From assembly GCF_030247195.1 (NCBI RefSeq), contig NC_080672.1:372318166-372382165 (forward strand): a stretch of DNA of 64,000 nt. The letters are read 5' to 3'. A program made the translations under genes and the position numbers. The first letter of the stretch is position 1, and each line of letters starts with the position of its first letter. Positions 43,398-55,149 of this stretch are shown here, piece by piece. Origin of the DNA: Topomyia yanbarensis (taxonomy: Eukaryota > Arthropoda > Insecta > Diptera > Culicidae). Below the pieces are notes generated by a model that did not search any database, was not told where the DNA came from, and was given only the letters and a program-made list of their open reading frames with translations.

Positions 43398-46250
43398 ACT
43401 TACTTACCTTACCGTTCAGGTTAGAGCCTTTTGTCTCTTGCTGTATGCAGAAGCCGTCTCCACTCCACTCGGTCCATTGCTGCTTGTCGCCAGCCTCGCA
43501 GTCTTCGAAGGGTCCGTCTTCTATCTGGCCGATCCACCGTGCTCGCTATACGATCCGTCTTATTGTTCCTGTAGGGTCGCCCTCAAGAACCATCTTCACC
43601 GGGTCGTCGTCCCGTATTCTTGCGACGTGTCCAGCCCACCGCAAACGTCCTATTTTTGCGGTATGCGCGATGGATGGCTCTTCCCGCAGCTGATGCAACT
43701 CATGGTTCATTCGCCTGCGCCACGTTCCGTCTTCCATCTGCACGCCACCATAGATGGTACACAACACCTTTCGTTCGAAAACTCCAAGGGCGCGTTGGTC
43801 CTCCACGAGCATAGTCCAGTTCTCGTGGCCGTAGAGGACAACCGGTCTAATCAGCGTCTTGTAGATAATCAACTTCGTGCGGCGGCGAATTTTATTCGAC
43901 CGGAGCGTCCTCCGGAGTCCAAAGTAGGCACTATTTCCCGCCAAGATCCGTCTCTGAATTTCTCTGCTGGTATTATTGTCGGCGGTTACCAGTGAGCCCA
44001 AATACACGAATTCGTCGACCATCTCGATTTCGTCACCGTCAATCCGAACTTGGGATGGGAGGTCCACATTGTCGTCTCTAGAACCTCTTCCTCTCATGTA
44101 TTTTGTCTTCGAAACGTTGATGGCAAGTCCAACCCTGCTGGCTTCAGCATTCAGTCTGATGTACGCTTCCGACATCGCCTCAAAGTACCTCAAGTCGTCG
44201 GCGAAGCCAAGAAGCAGGACGGACTTACTGAAGATCGTGCCACTCGTGTCTATCCCCGCTCTCCTTATTACACCTTCTAACGCAAAGTTGAACAGCATGC
44301 ACGATAGACCATCACCTTGCCGTAACCCTCTTTGAGATTCAAAGGGACTCGAGAGTGTCCCTGATACTCGAACAACGCACATCACCCGATCCATCGTCGC
44401 GTTGACTAATCGTGTTAGCTTATCCGGAAAACCGTACTCGTGAATTATCTGCCATAGCTGATCTCGATCGATTGTGTCATACGCCGATTTGAAATCGACG
44501 AACAAATGATAGGCACGTTGTATTCGCGACACTTTTGCAGAACCTGCCGAATCGCGAATATTTGGTCCGTGACTGCGCGGAAACCCATGAATTCCGCTTG
44601 GTAGTGCCCCACGAACTCCCTTGCAAATGGTGACAATCGACAGCAAAGAATTTGGGAGAGGACCTTGTAGGCGGCGCTAAGTAGTGTGATCGCGCGGTAG
44701 TTGCAGCAATCCAACTTGTTACCCTTGTTGTAGATTAGGCAAACGACACCCTCCATCCACCCCTCCGGAAGAGTCTCCCCCTCCCAAATTTTGGCGATTA
44801 CCCAGTGCAGCGCTCTTGCCAGTGTTTCACCACCATATTTTAATAACTCGCTGGGTAGTTGATCTACACCAGCAGCTTTGTTGTTTTTCAGCCGACCGAT
44901 CTCCTCCTTGACTTCTTTGAGATCAGGAGCCGGCAGCCTATCGTCTTCTGCGCGTGTTTCAAGATCCGTTGTTGCTGCTCGTCCTAGTACTGCTTCCACC
45001 TCTCAATCACCTCACACTCGTTCGTAAAAAGGTTGCCGTCTAAGTCCCTGCACATATCGGCTTGCGGAACGTAGCCTTTGCGCGAACTGTTCAGCTTCTC
45101 GTAGAACTCCGTGTGTCGTTTACGCGGTACAGTTGCTCCATCACTTCGCGATCTCGTTCCTCCTGTTGGCGCTTCTTTCTCCGGAGGACCGAAGTTTGCC
45201 TGTTCCGTGCTTGTTTGTATCGCTCCACATTCTGTCTCGTTCCGTGCTGCAGCATCCTCGCCCGTGCTGCATTCTTCTCCTCTATTAACTGTTTACATTC
45301 GTCATCGAACCAGTCGTTTCCTCGATTCGGAATCGCTGTACCTAGTGCCGCTATAGCAGTACTGCCTATGGCGGAACGGATCTCCCTTCAGCTATCTTTA
45401 CGAGTAGTTGCGCCCAGCTGTTCTTCCGTGGGTAGTGCTGCTGCCAGCCGCTGTGCGTAGTCTTGGGCAACCCCGGCGTCCCAAAGTTGCGCGATGTTGG
45501 GCCTTGGCGCCCGACGACGACGAGTGTTGTACACCGACGAGAGTTTTGAGCGCATGTATACTGCAACTAGGTAATGGTTTGAATCCATATTCGCACTGCG
45601 GTAGGTACGAATGTTGGTGATATTAGAGAAGAATCGCCCGTCGATTAGAACGATTTGGTTTTCGGTGCGTTGGTCAGGTTATCTCCAGGTGGCTTTGTGG
45701 ATATCTTTGCGGGGGAAGAAGGTACTTCGGACTACCATGCCACGGGAGGCTGCGAAGCTCACGCATCGTTGGCCGTTGTCATTCGATACGGTATGTAAGC
45801 TGTTTGGCCCGAAAACCGGTCTAAACATTACCTCTCGTCCTACCTGAGCGTTCATATCACCGATGACGATTTTCACGTCCCGTTGCGAACAGCCGTCGTA
45901 CACCTCCTCCAGCTTCGCATAGAATGCTTCCTTCTCCTCGTCGGGTCTCCTATCGTGTGGGCAGTGTACGTTGATGATTCTGTAGTTGCAGAAACGGCCT
46001 TTGATCCTCAACTTGCACATCCTTACGTTGATCGGAGTCCATCCAATCACGCATTGACGTATCCTACCCAGCATTACAAAGCCGATTCCCAGCTCGTTGG
46101 TGGTGCCACAGCTCTGGTAGAAAGTAGCCGCCCGATGCCCGCTTTTCCATACCTGTTATCCTGTCAAGCAAAGTTCCTGCAGTGCTACGACTTCAAAGTT
46201 ACGTGGTTGGAGTTCGTCGTAGATTATCCTGTCGAAAGCTGTTATCTAGT
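43398..46250 (-). pseudogene. RTE-clade non-LTR retrotransposon, 5'-truncated and frameshifted
   Basis: On the - strand the endonuclease starts at about 46240 (FEVVALQE), with IINVHCPHD (about 45970), IVIGDMNAQVGRE (about 45865) and KATW (about 45685). The reverse transcriptase follows with NYRAITLLSAAYKVLSQIL, FVDFKSAYDTIDRDQLW (about 44500), GLRQGDGLSCMLFN (about 44320) and GFADDLRYF (about 44200), so the FADD catalytic block is intact. The C-terminus has GRLRWAGHVARI and ends near 43425 with EWRRLLHTARDKRL. The 3' end carries short GTAAGTAAG-type repeats (43398-43420), usual for RTE tails. About three frameshifts separate the pieces (44646/44445, 45000-45060, 45680). It is a dead copy; known relatives include JAM1-type elements of mosquitoes. 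Confidence 0.85.
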
Positions 46251-46260
46251 TCTAGGTAAA

Positions 46261-48289
46261 TTCCGTTAAGATTTCATTAACAATTAGGTACCAAATTTTA
46301 GGTAGATTCAAGTTAACTACTGCTAAGTATAGGCAGCAGAGTTGCTCGCGGTCGTAAGGCAAAATTATTGAAACTAGCGGGCACATTTTCGAGTTCCTTT
46401 TATTATCCCAAATTTCAAAGTTTGGTAGCAGTTGGTTGTTCTCCGGGTTTGCGCATTACGTTGAAGGTTTTATGGGCTTTTATATGGGAAAAGTAATAAT
46501 TTTGCATTTGTGTGTATAAGTATCGCTATTGCACTCAATATGAAGAACTAGCTTTATAAAGCTATAGTTAAAACCTCCATGAAGGAGCAAATTGTTTAAA
46601 ACCACCTTTGCGCGTGAAGAGCACAAAACCGGATTACGGTCAAGAAACTGTCTTTATTGTTCCCTGTCATCTTGGTGAAGATGCTTCTGGTAGCTTCTTT
46701 TAATGCGCTGGAGGACAGTATTGCAGGTTTAACTTTTGCCGATTGTTTAGCAGGTGTTACTGGTTGGAGCAAACTTTGTGTTGAAGTTTCTGTGTTTGTT
46801 TTTGTTGTTAACATTGTTTTGAATTGGGTACTCCCCCGCAAGGTTTTCTGTACTATGCTGATTGTTTAGAATACTGATACGTGGAGAACTGATTGTCATA
46901 TGTACACAGCGTGGTTTGAGTATACGCAGATTTAGGTTCCAGGGTAAAGAAGGAAGGAATGAAGCGTTTCAACTGCATTCTCAACCCTCCAGCACCGTGG
47001 AAAATACCAGCTGAAATTTTTTTCCATTCTTTTTGAAGGAGAAAACGTTACTTTATTGCGACAAAACAGTTTAAATAGCGGCATCGGGTGACAGAGACAG
47101 ATAGTATAGTTTTACTTCAACTGCATTATCTTAGGGTGATCAGAGATCCTTGTTTTTAATTGACTGCCCTGTTGTCGGGAACTCGAGCAAAACGGTTGAT
47201 TGGTTACCGTTTTTTCTCCTCTAAGTATACTACAATTTTCACGGTGCTTTCGCTTCCCGCACGACCAAATGTGTACCTCAATCTGAAATCTGCTAAATGG
47301 ACCCGTTCCAATGACTTTTCCACATAGCTGTCAATAACCGACACGACAATGGAATTACGATTACCTATTTTAATTTGCGAGTTTATTACTAAAGTTTGGT
47401 CAAAAACATTGTGCTGAATTCGAATTTTCAGTGCTGTCTCTTGTCAGTTAACTTGTCAGTTGGGAGGGTGAAATTATGTGAAAAAAATCAGGGACCCCTG
47501 GGGTGATTTCTTTTTGATATTTGCTTCTATTAAACGCTCCATTTCGATCCCTTTCTCCGTTGGATACCACCAAAAAAGCTGAATTGAATGGTATGTGAAA
47601 CTCGGCCCTCCGGGCTTCGGTTAGAAGTCCAAGTTCAGAGCAATTGAATTGAGAAAGGTAAAAAATAAATCGGCTTTCATCTACTTAGTAATCGGATTTC
47701 TTCTTGGGTGAATATAATTAGTTCTTGATTTTTTCTTTGATCACCATTTATAGCGTAGTGAAAGCATGGCAGCGAAGCTCCAAAAGCACTTGTTATGACT
47801 GTATAGAAAAGATGATAGATGCGTTCTTGAGTTGATTCCCTTTGAGTGATCCTTTTATGGTATCCTTCCTCCTTGATGTTTGTTTAGATTTTGCTTTGCC
47901 TCTAGTTTTAACTAGAAAGTACTCAAAAAGAATGAGAGACGAAGTTCTTTACTACGTGTTCGTTGATCCCAGCTTACTAACTTAAAGATGCAACCAGTCA
48001 CAACATTTTAGTCGCTCTCTGAGTTTGCTTCTACTGGATGCAGCAATAGGTTTGTTGTGTGAACATAGCCTGATAGGAAAAATGATAGATACTTATTTGA
48101 TTAATGACTAATATGTGATTTTACTGCAAATGGCATCCATTTGAAAGAGACGACAAATCACAACCATGTTATAAATACACGAATTTCGGTTCAAATCGTT
48201 GTGAAATTAACCAGCATCTCTATAAATCCAATTTTTCTACTTTTGGAGTTCATTTCTTTTACCTGATTTCAGTTCTTCTTCATCTTGAG
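46261..48289. other. Spacer with a GCCTTTCTC repeat fragment
   Basis: A short reversed piece of the GCCTTTCTC family (GAATTGAATGGTATGTGAAA, CTCGGCCCTCCGGGC, TTGAGAAAGG) lies at about 47580-47660. A - strand frame at 46841-46596 (81 codons, S/T/K-rich) is not recognised and may be a retroelement ORF remnant. Otherwise no gene is seen. Confidence 0.4.
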
Positions 48290-49040
48290 GTTCCGCTTGA
48301 CGATTTTTCAATACATATTCTTCCATTGGTCGGAGCTCTAGCGTGTTGGAGAGGGAGAATTCATGTCATTGGGCATCACCTGGACCTTGCTCGCGGCCTT
48401 TTTTCCGTAATGGCAAAATGCCAATTTCAGCCAAAACAGAACTTGCTTGAAGAAAATCAACGGACATTTTTCCAGGCACTTCTGCACATATATTTCCTGG
48501 TTGATGCTCCCGGTTACAATGTAAATGTCACTCTTCAAGTCAAAAGAACAGATGGCGTGCCAAACGAGATATTTCTTTTCGAAATTGGACAATTCTATGT
48601 ATTTGAAAGTCTCTGCCATCTTTGCCATATGATACTCCTGTTCAAGAAACTGTTTAAAGTCTGCCGTGACATTGGTTTCGTCATCCTGTATCTCGCAATC
48701 AAACTTAGTCAGCATCTTCAGCTTTCCCGATCGTTCTCTAACCGGCTTGTTTTGCTTCTCGTCACGATTTGGAGCCACCACCTTCTCATAAGTCGACAGT
48801 TCAGCTCGATGCATGATTGTAAACGACACTCCTTGCTTGATGGCGACATCTCGGACGGAGAGGTTGCGGTTCCGTTTGGAACCACTGGCAACTCTTTTCG
48901 TCGTTTTTGCGACCGCCTGCTTTCGATTTACTCCCGATCCAGTCTTCCTTGCTGACGACAAATGCTTTACTAACACTTTTACTACATCGATGACAGTTGA
49001 TTTGGCCACATTTAACAATTCGACACAGATCTTTCATTAG
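48290..49040 (-). pseudogene. Tc1/mariner-superfamily transposase relic (DD37E-like)
   Basis: A 226-codon open frame (49018-48338) shows LLNVAKSTVIDVVKVL (remains of the first helix-turn-helix), LSVRDVAIKQGVS (second helix-turn-helix), YEKVVAPNRDEKQN, and QDDETNVTADFKQFLEQEY with the first catalytic aspartate. The second aspartate is lost: the block reads VLFWLKLAFCHYG where the family normally has an aspartate in the FWxD position. After a frameshift at about 48335 the third acidic block reads LRPMEEYVLK. The style fits mosquito ITmD37E-type elements, inferred from memory of the family and not from a search. Inactive by sequence; the N-terminus is truncated and terminal repeats were not identified. 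Confidence 0.7.
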
Positions 49041-49264
49041 CGTCTAAGTCGCAATGTACTCAAATGGAGAAAAATCAGTTTCAATATTCGGCGATGCTTT
49101 TCTAAATGTAGTTTTTATTGTAGGTATAAATTACTTTATGACCATGTTTTTTCCGGAAGCATCTTTGGTTAAACTTTATGACAATATAACAAAGAATTTA
49201 ATTCCTATGTGCTTTTAGTGGGTAGAAACTAAAAAAATGCTTACGCCTAATTTGCATCCCAGTC

Positions 49265-49935
49265 GTGATTTCGCCCTTCAGCAACCACCATTTGCGAAAG
49301 GGCTAAACCGTTTACATAATTTTCGGAAGGGCGCGGTAAATGGGCTAAACTGACTTTGTCTTGTTGGGTAGGGCTGGGTAAATGGACGAGCTTGACAGTA
49401 TACTTTTTAATAGGGCTCAGCAAATGGGCGCATAGAAACCCAATATAAATAAAAGGGCGCGTGCATCTTTTCTTTAAATTTCATGAAAATATCGAAATAT
49501 TCGAATGTTTATGTGCAACAACTATCGAGTAGACATGATCATAGAAGATATTGCTTATCATTTATATAATAGAACCGCCGTTTAAAGAATAATTTTGTGA
49601 ATAATAATCGTACGCCCGATTCTGTAAAAAAAATGTAAGTTTAGCCTTTATCTTCCATATGAGAATAAGGGCCTAAGTCGAAATCTCGAAGAAAATGCAT
49701 GTTTCGCCGTTTTGTTTTCTTTAATTATAAATCGAACTAAAAACCATTTTAACTAATTTTCACCTCAATCTTGTAGTATTTTTGTCGCATAATGTCATAA
49801 TAGCGAAATCGCAGTTTGTTTACATTTGCGATTTAAGCCCTAATGAAAGATCGATGTCGAATTTCGCAAACTCGGCGATTTTTCCGTTTTGCTCTATTGC
49901 TTCGATGCCATTTTCGCAACTGAAGGGCAAATGTC
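49265..49935. mobile_element. Possible MITE with TTCGCCCTTCAG ends
   Basis: GATTTCGCCCTTCAGCAAC at the left and the inverted GACATTTGCCCTTCAGTTGC at the right (49907-49935) share a core of about 12 bases. The interior repeats GGGCTAAA and GGGCGC motifs. No target duplication found, so support is moderate. Confidence 0.45.
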
Positions 49936-49944
49936 AAAACCAAG

Positions 49945-51596
49945 CAGTAGAATTGATCCTACATTTTTAAAATGACAGTCACAGAAAATAAAATGCTTTT
50001 ATTTCCTGTGACTGTCTCATTTCACTGCGCACTCATAGGTAACTATACTATACTGCTTTTGCATTGGATAGTAAGTGGCATTGATCGCTTTCTTCACTCT
50101 TAGCTATCTCGAAGCAATAGGGATCAATAAGTTTATAAAGAAAATCAAGATTTTAGTACTCCCTCAGTCCGACGCCCTTGACTATTGCCAGCTGCACGCT
50201 ACGGAACTGTACTGGTGAAATGAAATTGTGGAAGCTGTGGCATTCGAAGATAAGCTCAGAATTATAATGTCTATCAAAAGAGAATAAATGACATTACTGA
50301 CGTAAAATATTTTATAAAAGACTACCGCATCCACATGCCCGCCCACAAAGTTGAGATCGACGGTCATCGATTCGAGTTCGTCTGGCGTAGATCTACTGTA
50401 GTACGGGGTTCACTGTTACTAGGACTCCTTGCTCCAGTGAACGAAGATTTAGAATGGCGAGGGCACAAAAAATTTTAGGATTGGGAATGCTAAAAACGTG
50501 CCTATTGTGGGGAGAATCTACATGAGATAAAGAGAGCGATAGAGTTTGCAATCACTTTCGCCATTTTTTCAATTTAAAGTTTTCATTTCGTGCAACTTAA
50601 ACATGTTCGATATTTATTTTTTATCCGATTTACACATATAGTGAACAAATTTGAATGGAACTGACAGGGTCATAGCGTGGTCTTCTGGCACCTTTGAGAG
50701 CGTCTTAGTTTTGCATCACTTTGGTTTTTATATTGGCCATTTTTTCAGTTCGTTTTTCGGACAATAGTACCTGGAAATGGCTCACTGATTTTTACTTATT
50801 TTATGATTTATTCCAGGTAATTTGTAAAGTGGTTCAAGATCTCAGCGCTCCCTTGGGTTGGTGCCCTTGGCCGGGGCCAACCTGGCCAACCGCACGCTAC
50901 GGGACTGGCTGTTTGCAATCCCAAGTGTCAAGTCATATATTATCCTGAAATGAAAAAGAAACTATAAAATGCTTTTTTTAATAACTCCACTCTTAGAATG
51001 AATTGAAAAAGGATTGAGATATTAACTCACACTAATAATCCACACCGGAAACTGCAATAACCCGCATACCTCTAAAGATACATAGTGTTTCGCTTCTGTT
51101 CTGTACGAGATGAGAAGGTAGACTGTTTAATTTTAATGTCACGCTAAAGAGATATAACTTCTCTTATTTAAACCGAGGTGCAAATTGTCCAACTGTCTTT
51201 AAGAAACCAATGCAAGCTTAATGCTGGATTCCATCGTAACTCCCAGAATTTACACTACAGACTAACATGGCCAAAGACAAGTTTTGGTCATCAGTGATGT
51301 CTATTTTATTCTTGGCTGCCGTACTGGTAGAAAATTGGAATAGTTCTTAGCAACGCAATTTTATTTTGTACCTTGCATCCAATGGGTCCCCGAGCAAAGT
51401 CGGACATCAAAATTACAGCAAGTAGAGACCATATTTTGGTGTCAGTATCAAACTGAAATCTTATATTGATATTCATATATATTTGGCAAATATGACATCA
51501 AATTTTGATCTCATTTTGCTGTGCTTACATGGGCCATTTTTTTTTAAACAAAGTTTGTTTTTTGGCAAAATATCTAACGAAAGACTTATTTTGTTA
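49945..51596. repeat. Spacer with a diverged ~100 bp repeat pair
   Basis: Segments at about 50120-50215 and 50815-50910 align: AAGTTTATAAAG-TCAAGAT-T-CTCCCT, GCCCTTG, GCC-GCACGCTACGG-ACTG. They look like two copies of an old dispersed repeat. No gene is recognised. Confidence 0.35.
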
Positions 51597-51600
51597 TTAA

Positions 51601-51789
51601 GGTTGGACAGAGAATGAGCAAAAATCGAAAAAAAGTATTTTTTTTCCACATCGTGTGTTAGCTCTTCTTAAAAATCAATCAGCTTATGTAGAATATTGTT
51701 ACAGTACTGCTGATTAATTTTTCTAACACACGGTGTGGAAAAAAAACTGCTTTTTTCATTTTCGATTTTTGCCCATTCTCTGTTTAACC
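51601..51789. mobile_element. Palindromic MITE with TTAA flanks
   Basis: The arms GGTTGGACAGAGAATG-GCAAAAATCG and CACATCGTGTGTTAG are repeated inverted (51714-51789), and TTAA stands on both sides (51597-51600, 51790-51793). About 189 bp. TTAA would suit a piggyBac-type target, but the terminal GGTT is unusual for that superfamily. Confidence 0.6.
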
Positions 51790-51793
51790 TTAA

Positions 51794-52323
51794 CAAATTC
51801 TCTCATCATCTCAATTAGCTTTTAATTTGCTCTTACTGATAGCAGAAATAATTTTCTTTTTGATATCATAGCACAATTTTTCTACTTTGGATTTTGGACT
51901 TTTTAACAACCAAAACAATATCGACCTGAGTAATCATCGCCGTTTACACCACAATGTCCAGATTAGTTTTCAATTTGCTATCAGACTTTGCTCGGGTTAC
52001 CTCCAGTATTCGAAATCATTTTCAATCGCACCTGTCACTTGTCCTTGTGCTTCAAATTCGAAAGACTGTTAAATTTTGTTTGATTCATTTCAAATTAGGA
52101 TTTGCAAGCAATGAAGTTATATAAACATAGTAAAAATACACACTTTCGACAGTGCAAAATGGGATTTCAAGCGCACAAATCAGAGTAAAGTACGAAGAAA
52201 AGTTTTTAATTCAACAGAAAAAATAAAGAAATGCGTAATCTGTACGTAACATTTATAGTTCTAAAACGATGAGGCAGATTTGTAAAAAGACGCTGGTAGG
52301 AATAAATAAATCTATATTGGACC
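51794..52323. other. Region 3' of ADAL
   Basis: AT-rich. No AATAAA for the - strand ADAL transcript was found within 320 bases of its stop; a variant signal may be used. No other feature is seen. Confidence 0.35.
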
Positions 52324-54367
52324 CTAAACGAATTTCACTGTGTTTTTGAAATTATTGAATATTTCCATCAACTTCTGTTTTTCTTCCTCACTTGCAAAAG
52401 TGTAGTGGATCGTATTTTCTTGCAGCTGAATAATATCTTGTAAGTTTAATCCGTAGGTTTCACAACAAATGCTTAGCTCCTGTGAGAGAGTAGTATCGAA
52501 CACTCCGAAATCATCCGTCTAAAAAACACGAAATTGAATAACATCCAATCAACACCAGTTCCAAGCAGATACTCACACAAATACACACAGCAAAACCTCC
52601 ATCCCAAAGTTTCTTGAAATGATGCTCTTTGTAGGAACTAACTGTACTACATTTGACATTACTGGTGAGACAACACTCAAATGGGATTCCCCTTTTTCGA
52701 GCAACCTCCAGGTTAGTACCCCTAATGAACGTGCCATGTCCGATGCGATCGGTTCCGAACTCGAACATGTCCCGTATTTCATCATCATCCTCAAACTCTC
52801 CACAATGCAGCGCCATCTTCAGTCCACACGATTGGGCCTTTTTCAAGATGACTCCGAAATCGGAGAAGCTTGTTCCGAACGGAGCTCCACTCAGATCCAT
52901 CCCTTTGATTATGTCTGGGTACTCTTCGCAGAGTTCGACCACCAAGGAAACATTCTCCTCCGCTTCCTGCAGTCCCTTGGAGCGATCGATCGAGGGAAGC
53001 AGTTTGACTGTAATCGATGGGATTTCATTCTGTACTTTTCTGTGGAATGTGGATTCGAAGTAGGTGTGATTTTCGTATGAAATATGATACGCAGCTCTTC
53101 TTACCTGATTGTATCCAGCACTGTTGTCAGATATTGCTTCTTACTCATATGCGCCGTCGTTTTGGGAGTCGTTCTAAGCTCGAGATAAACCACATTATCC
53201 GCCGCAAAGTCCTGAATAACTGCTCGAGTTGCATAGGCAAGTGTTTCCTGTTGGTCTGTTAGATCATGAGCGTATTTGAACTTCTGGAAGCATCTGGAAG
53301 TAATGATCATACTAGCTGTAAACGAATGAAACTTTGTCGAGATACAATATATGTTTTATAATACATAGTACAGTGTAATTTTTTGATCGCATATCCGTTA
53401 AAACAGGTACGCTGCCTTACCAGCAAATCCTAATTAGAAATATCACTACTTAGACCATTTTGGTATCTCTATCTGATCAGTTATCAATTCAGCCAAATTC
53501 AGTAGCGCAACTGGATCCAAATTGCACTTGAACGTGTAGCTAGTTTATACACAATTTTAACACTGGACGTCTGTTATTTGTCATCTTAATGATTTACTAG
53601 CGCCACCATACCAGCATATTCCAACTAATGGTATAACCATGTTGACCAATCACTGGGATCATCCGAGCAAACGAAAAGCCCAAAATGCACCCATGATCAT
53701 GGTCCAAATTCACCCCTATTGCACGGTGTTTTGATAGTGTTTGGCGTGGGTTCAACTCATGAAAACACCATCACCGTGGTCCGGCGGATCCCATTTAAAA
53801 ACCACATTCTGAGAATTTGCTCGGGCAGCTATCAATTCAATCAAAATGATGACGATATCCCAATTACCATAGAGTAGTCCGTTATATCTCACTTACACGC
53901 TCGAGGTAACGTCTGTGACTAAAGTGTTACAAGGTTTTTTGAATTTAAAATATACCGATTTTTATGAGATGTTTAATAAAGTCGATTTATTCTTAGTACA
54001 CTCGCATCTTAACTTTGAATTTGTTTATTAAAAAAATTGTTTTCAAACATTAATACACTCAAGATTTTCTCTATACTGTACTGAACGCGGCTGTAAACCG
54101 GTAGATAGTAAACAACAAACTTACTCTTTCAAGGTTAAGCTTTGCCCGGTGGTTATTTTGTAGAAGCACTCATCAGCTGTTGTCGCCGGGTCATCTTTCC
54201 CATATTTAATCGCTCCTAGTTCCTTCAGTGTCCGGTTGCTCAGCGACCCATTAAGATGAGCATGCAGTTCCTGTAAGTATTCTATCGTAAGTTTGGTTCT
54301 ATCTACTTGTGAACTTGAATAAATTCAAAACATTCACAATTTTAGGCACTTTTCGGAAGAAGTCCAT
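52324..54367 (-). CDS. Adal: Adenosine deaminase-like protein (N6-methyl-AMP deaminase family), 5 exons
   Basis: Exons on the - strand are 54367-54338, 54270-54125, 53293-53105, 53039-52577 and 52518-52324. All borders are GT-AG, phases agree, and they join to 340 residues, the length usual for ADAL proteins. The metal and catalytic motifs are complete: ELHAHLNGS (His13, His15), LHCGE (His200, Glu203), RIGHG (His223), and CTDDFGVF (Asp278, Asp279). HCGE in place of the HAGE of classical ADA is within the range of this family. ADAL enzymes release methylamine from N6-methyl-AMP in the cytosol and so clear modified purine nucleotides; no signal peptide is seen, unlike secreted ADGF. The first exon is only 10 codons (MDFFRKVPKI), and four introns are 58-67 bp apart from intron 2 of 831 bp. 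A palindromic MITE begins 75 bases before the start codon. Confidence 0.95.
53294..54124. other. ADAL intron 2, 831 bp
   Basis: More than ten times longer than the other introns of this gene, suggesting an insertion, and GTGTTTTGATAGTG and CATGAAAACACC motifs near 53730-53770 form a small inverted pair. No element ends could be placed with confidence. Confidence 0.4.
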
Positions 54368-54441
54368 CACAAACAAGATACACGCTGTAAATGGCGCCCA
54401 AAACTCACTCTCCGATTTCAGTTTTGTTTATGTTCTGTGTA

Positions 54442-54692
54442 TCTCGGGAAAGTTTTCAATGGGGCCTAGGTACAGAAAGAGCCTCTCTATGTTCATTTTC
54501 TCTTTCGATTATTACGGCGTCACTATAAAACATTCCACTACTTTTGCGGTACACATCGAAAGACAACGGTTTAGTCTAGCTTATTATGCGAATAGTTAAG
54601 GAATAAATGTTATAGCGATCGAGTTATTAACAGAAGAGAAAATAACGATAGATTCTCAGTGTGCTTAGGTTCTATTGAAAACTATCTCGGGA
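54442..54692. mobile_element. Palindromic MITE family 'TCTYGA', copy 3, at ADAL promoter
   Basis: Left arm TCTCGGGAAAGTTTTCAATG and its inverted partner at 54665-54692 (TCCCGAGATAGTTTTCAATA) are less well matched than in copies 2 and 4. The core is shared with the other copies: CTCTTTCGATTATTACGGCG, ATCGAAAGAC, TTAACAGAAGAGAAAATAAC. It lies 75 bases upstream of the ADAL start codon, so the ADAL core promoter is either in the short gap, inside the element, or beyond it. Confidence 0.65.
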
Positions 54693-55149
54693 TATGGTTG
54701 GACCAGCCGGCTGACAGGCGTCCTTTCTTTGCTGCCAACATCTTCATTTGATAGTTAAAATTTAAAAGTTTTAAGAATCTGCTTACAACTGATTTTGCTT
54801 CGAATTGTCGAAAATACAATCAATTCCGAAAATATAATTATCGAACACGAATCTCTCGCTAGACACGAATGTTTTGCTTGTATGGGCAATATCGATACTG
54901 CTACGTCTGCGGATAAACATATCGGGTACCAATATTCAGTTTTTTTTTGTAATATGACACCACAGTGGCGTAGTAGCGGGGGGGTTGGGAACGAAACCCC
55001 CCCCCACCCCCGAAATATTTTGGAGAATTTTGCAAAAATTCAATATGTTAAACAAAAATATGCCTAAAATTTTAAATAAAATTCTCAAAGTTTCATTTGC
55101 TAAAGTTATCTTGTGAAAATATTTCCTTGTAGTGAAAATTGGCTGCAGA

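Noticed and set aside
43258..43995. 245-codon + strand frame overlapping the RTE relic
   Set aside because: It is antisense to the reverse transcriptase C-terminal region, whose - strand translation gives clear RTE motifs; the + frame shows no family features.
48326..48955. 209-codon + strand frame
   Set aside because: Antisense shadow of the Tc1/mariner-type transposase relic on the - strand.
52619..53080. Overlapping + strand frames of 153 and 136 codons
   Set aside because: They are antisense shadows of ADAL exon 4, whose - strand frame carries the LHCGE and RIGHG motifs.
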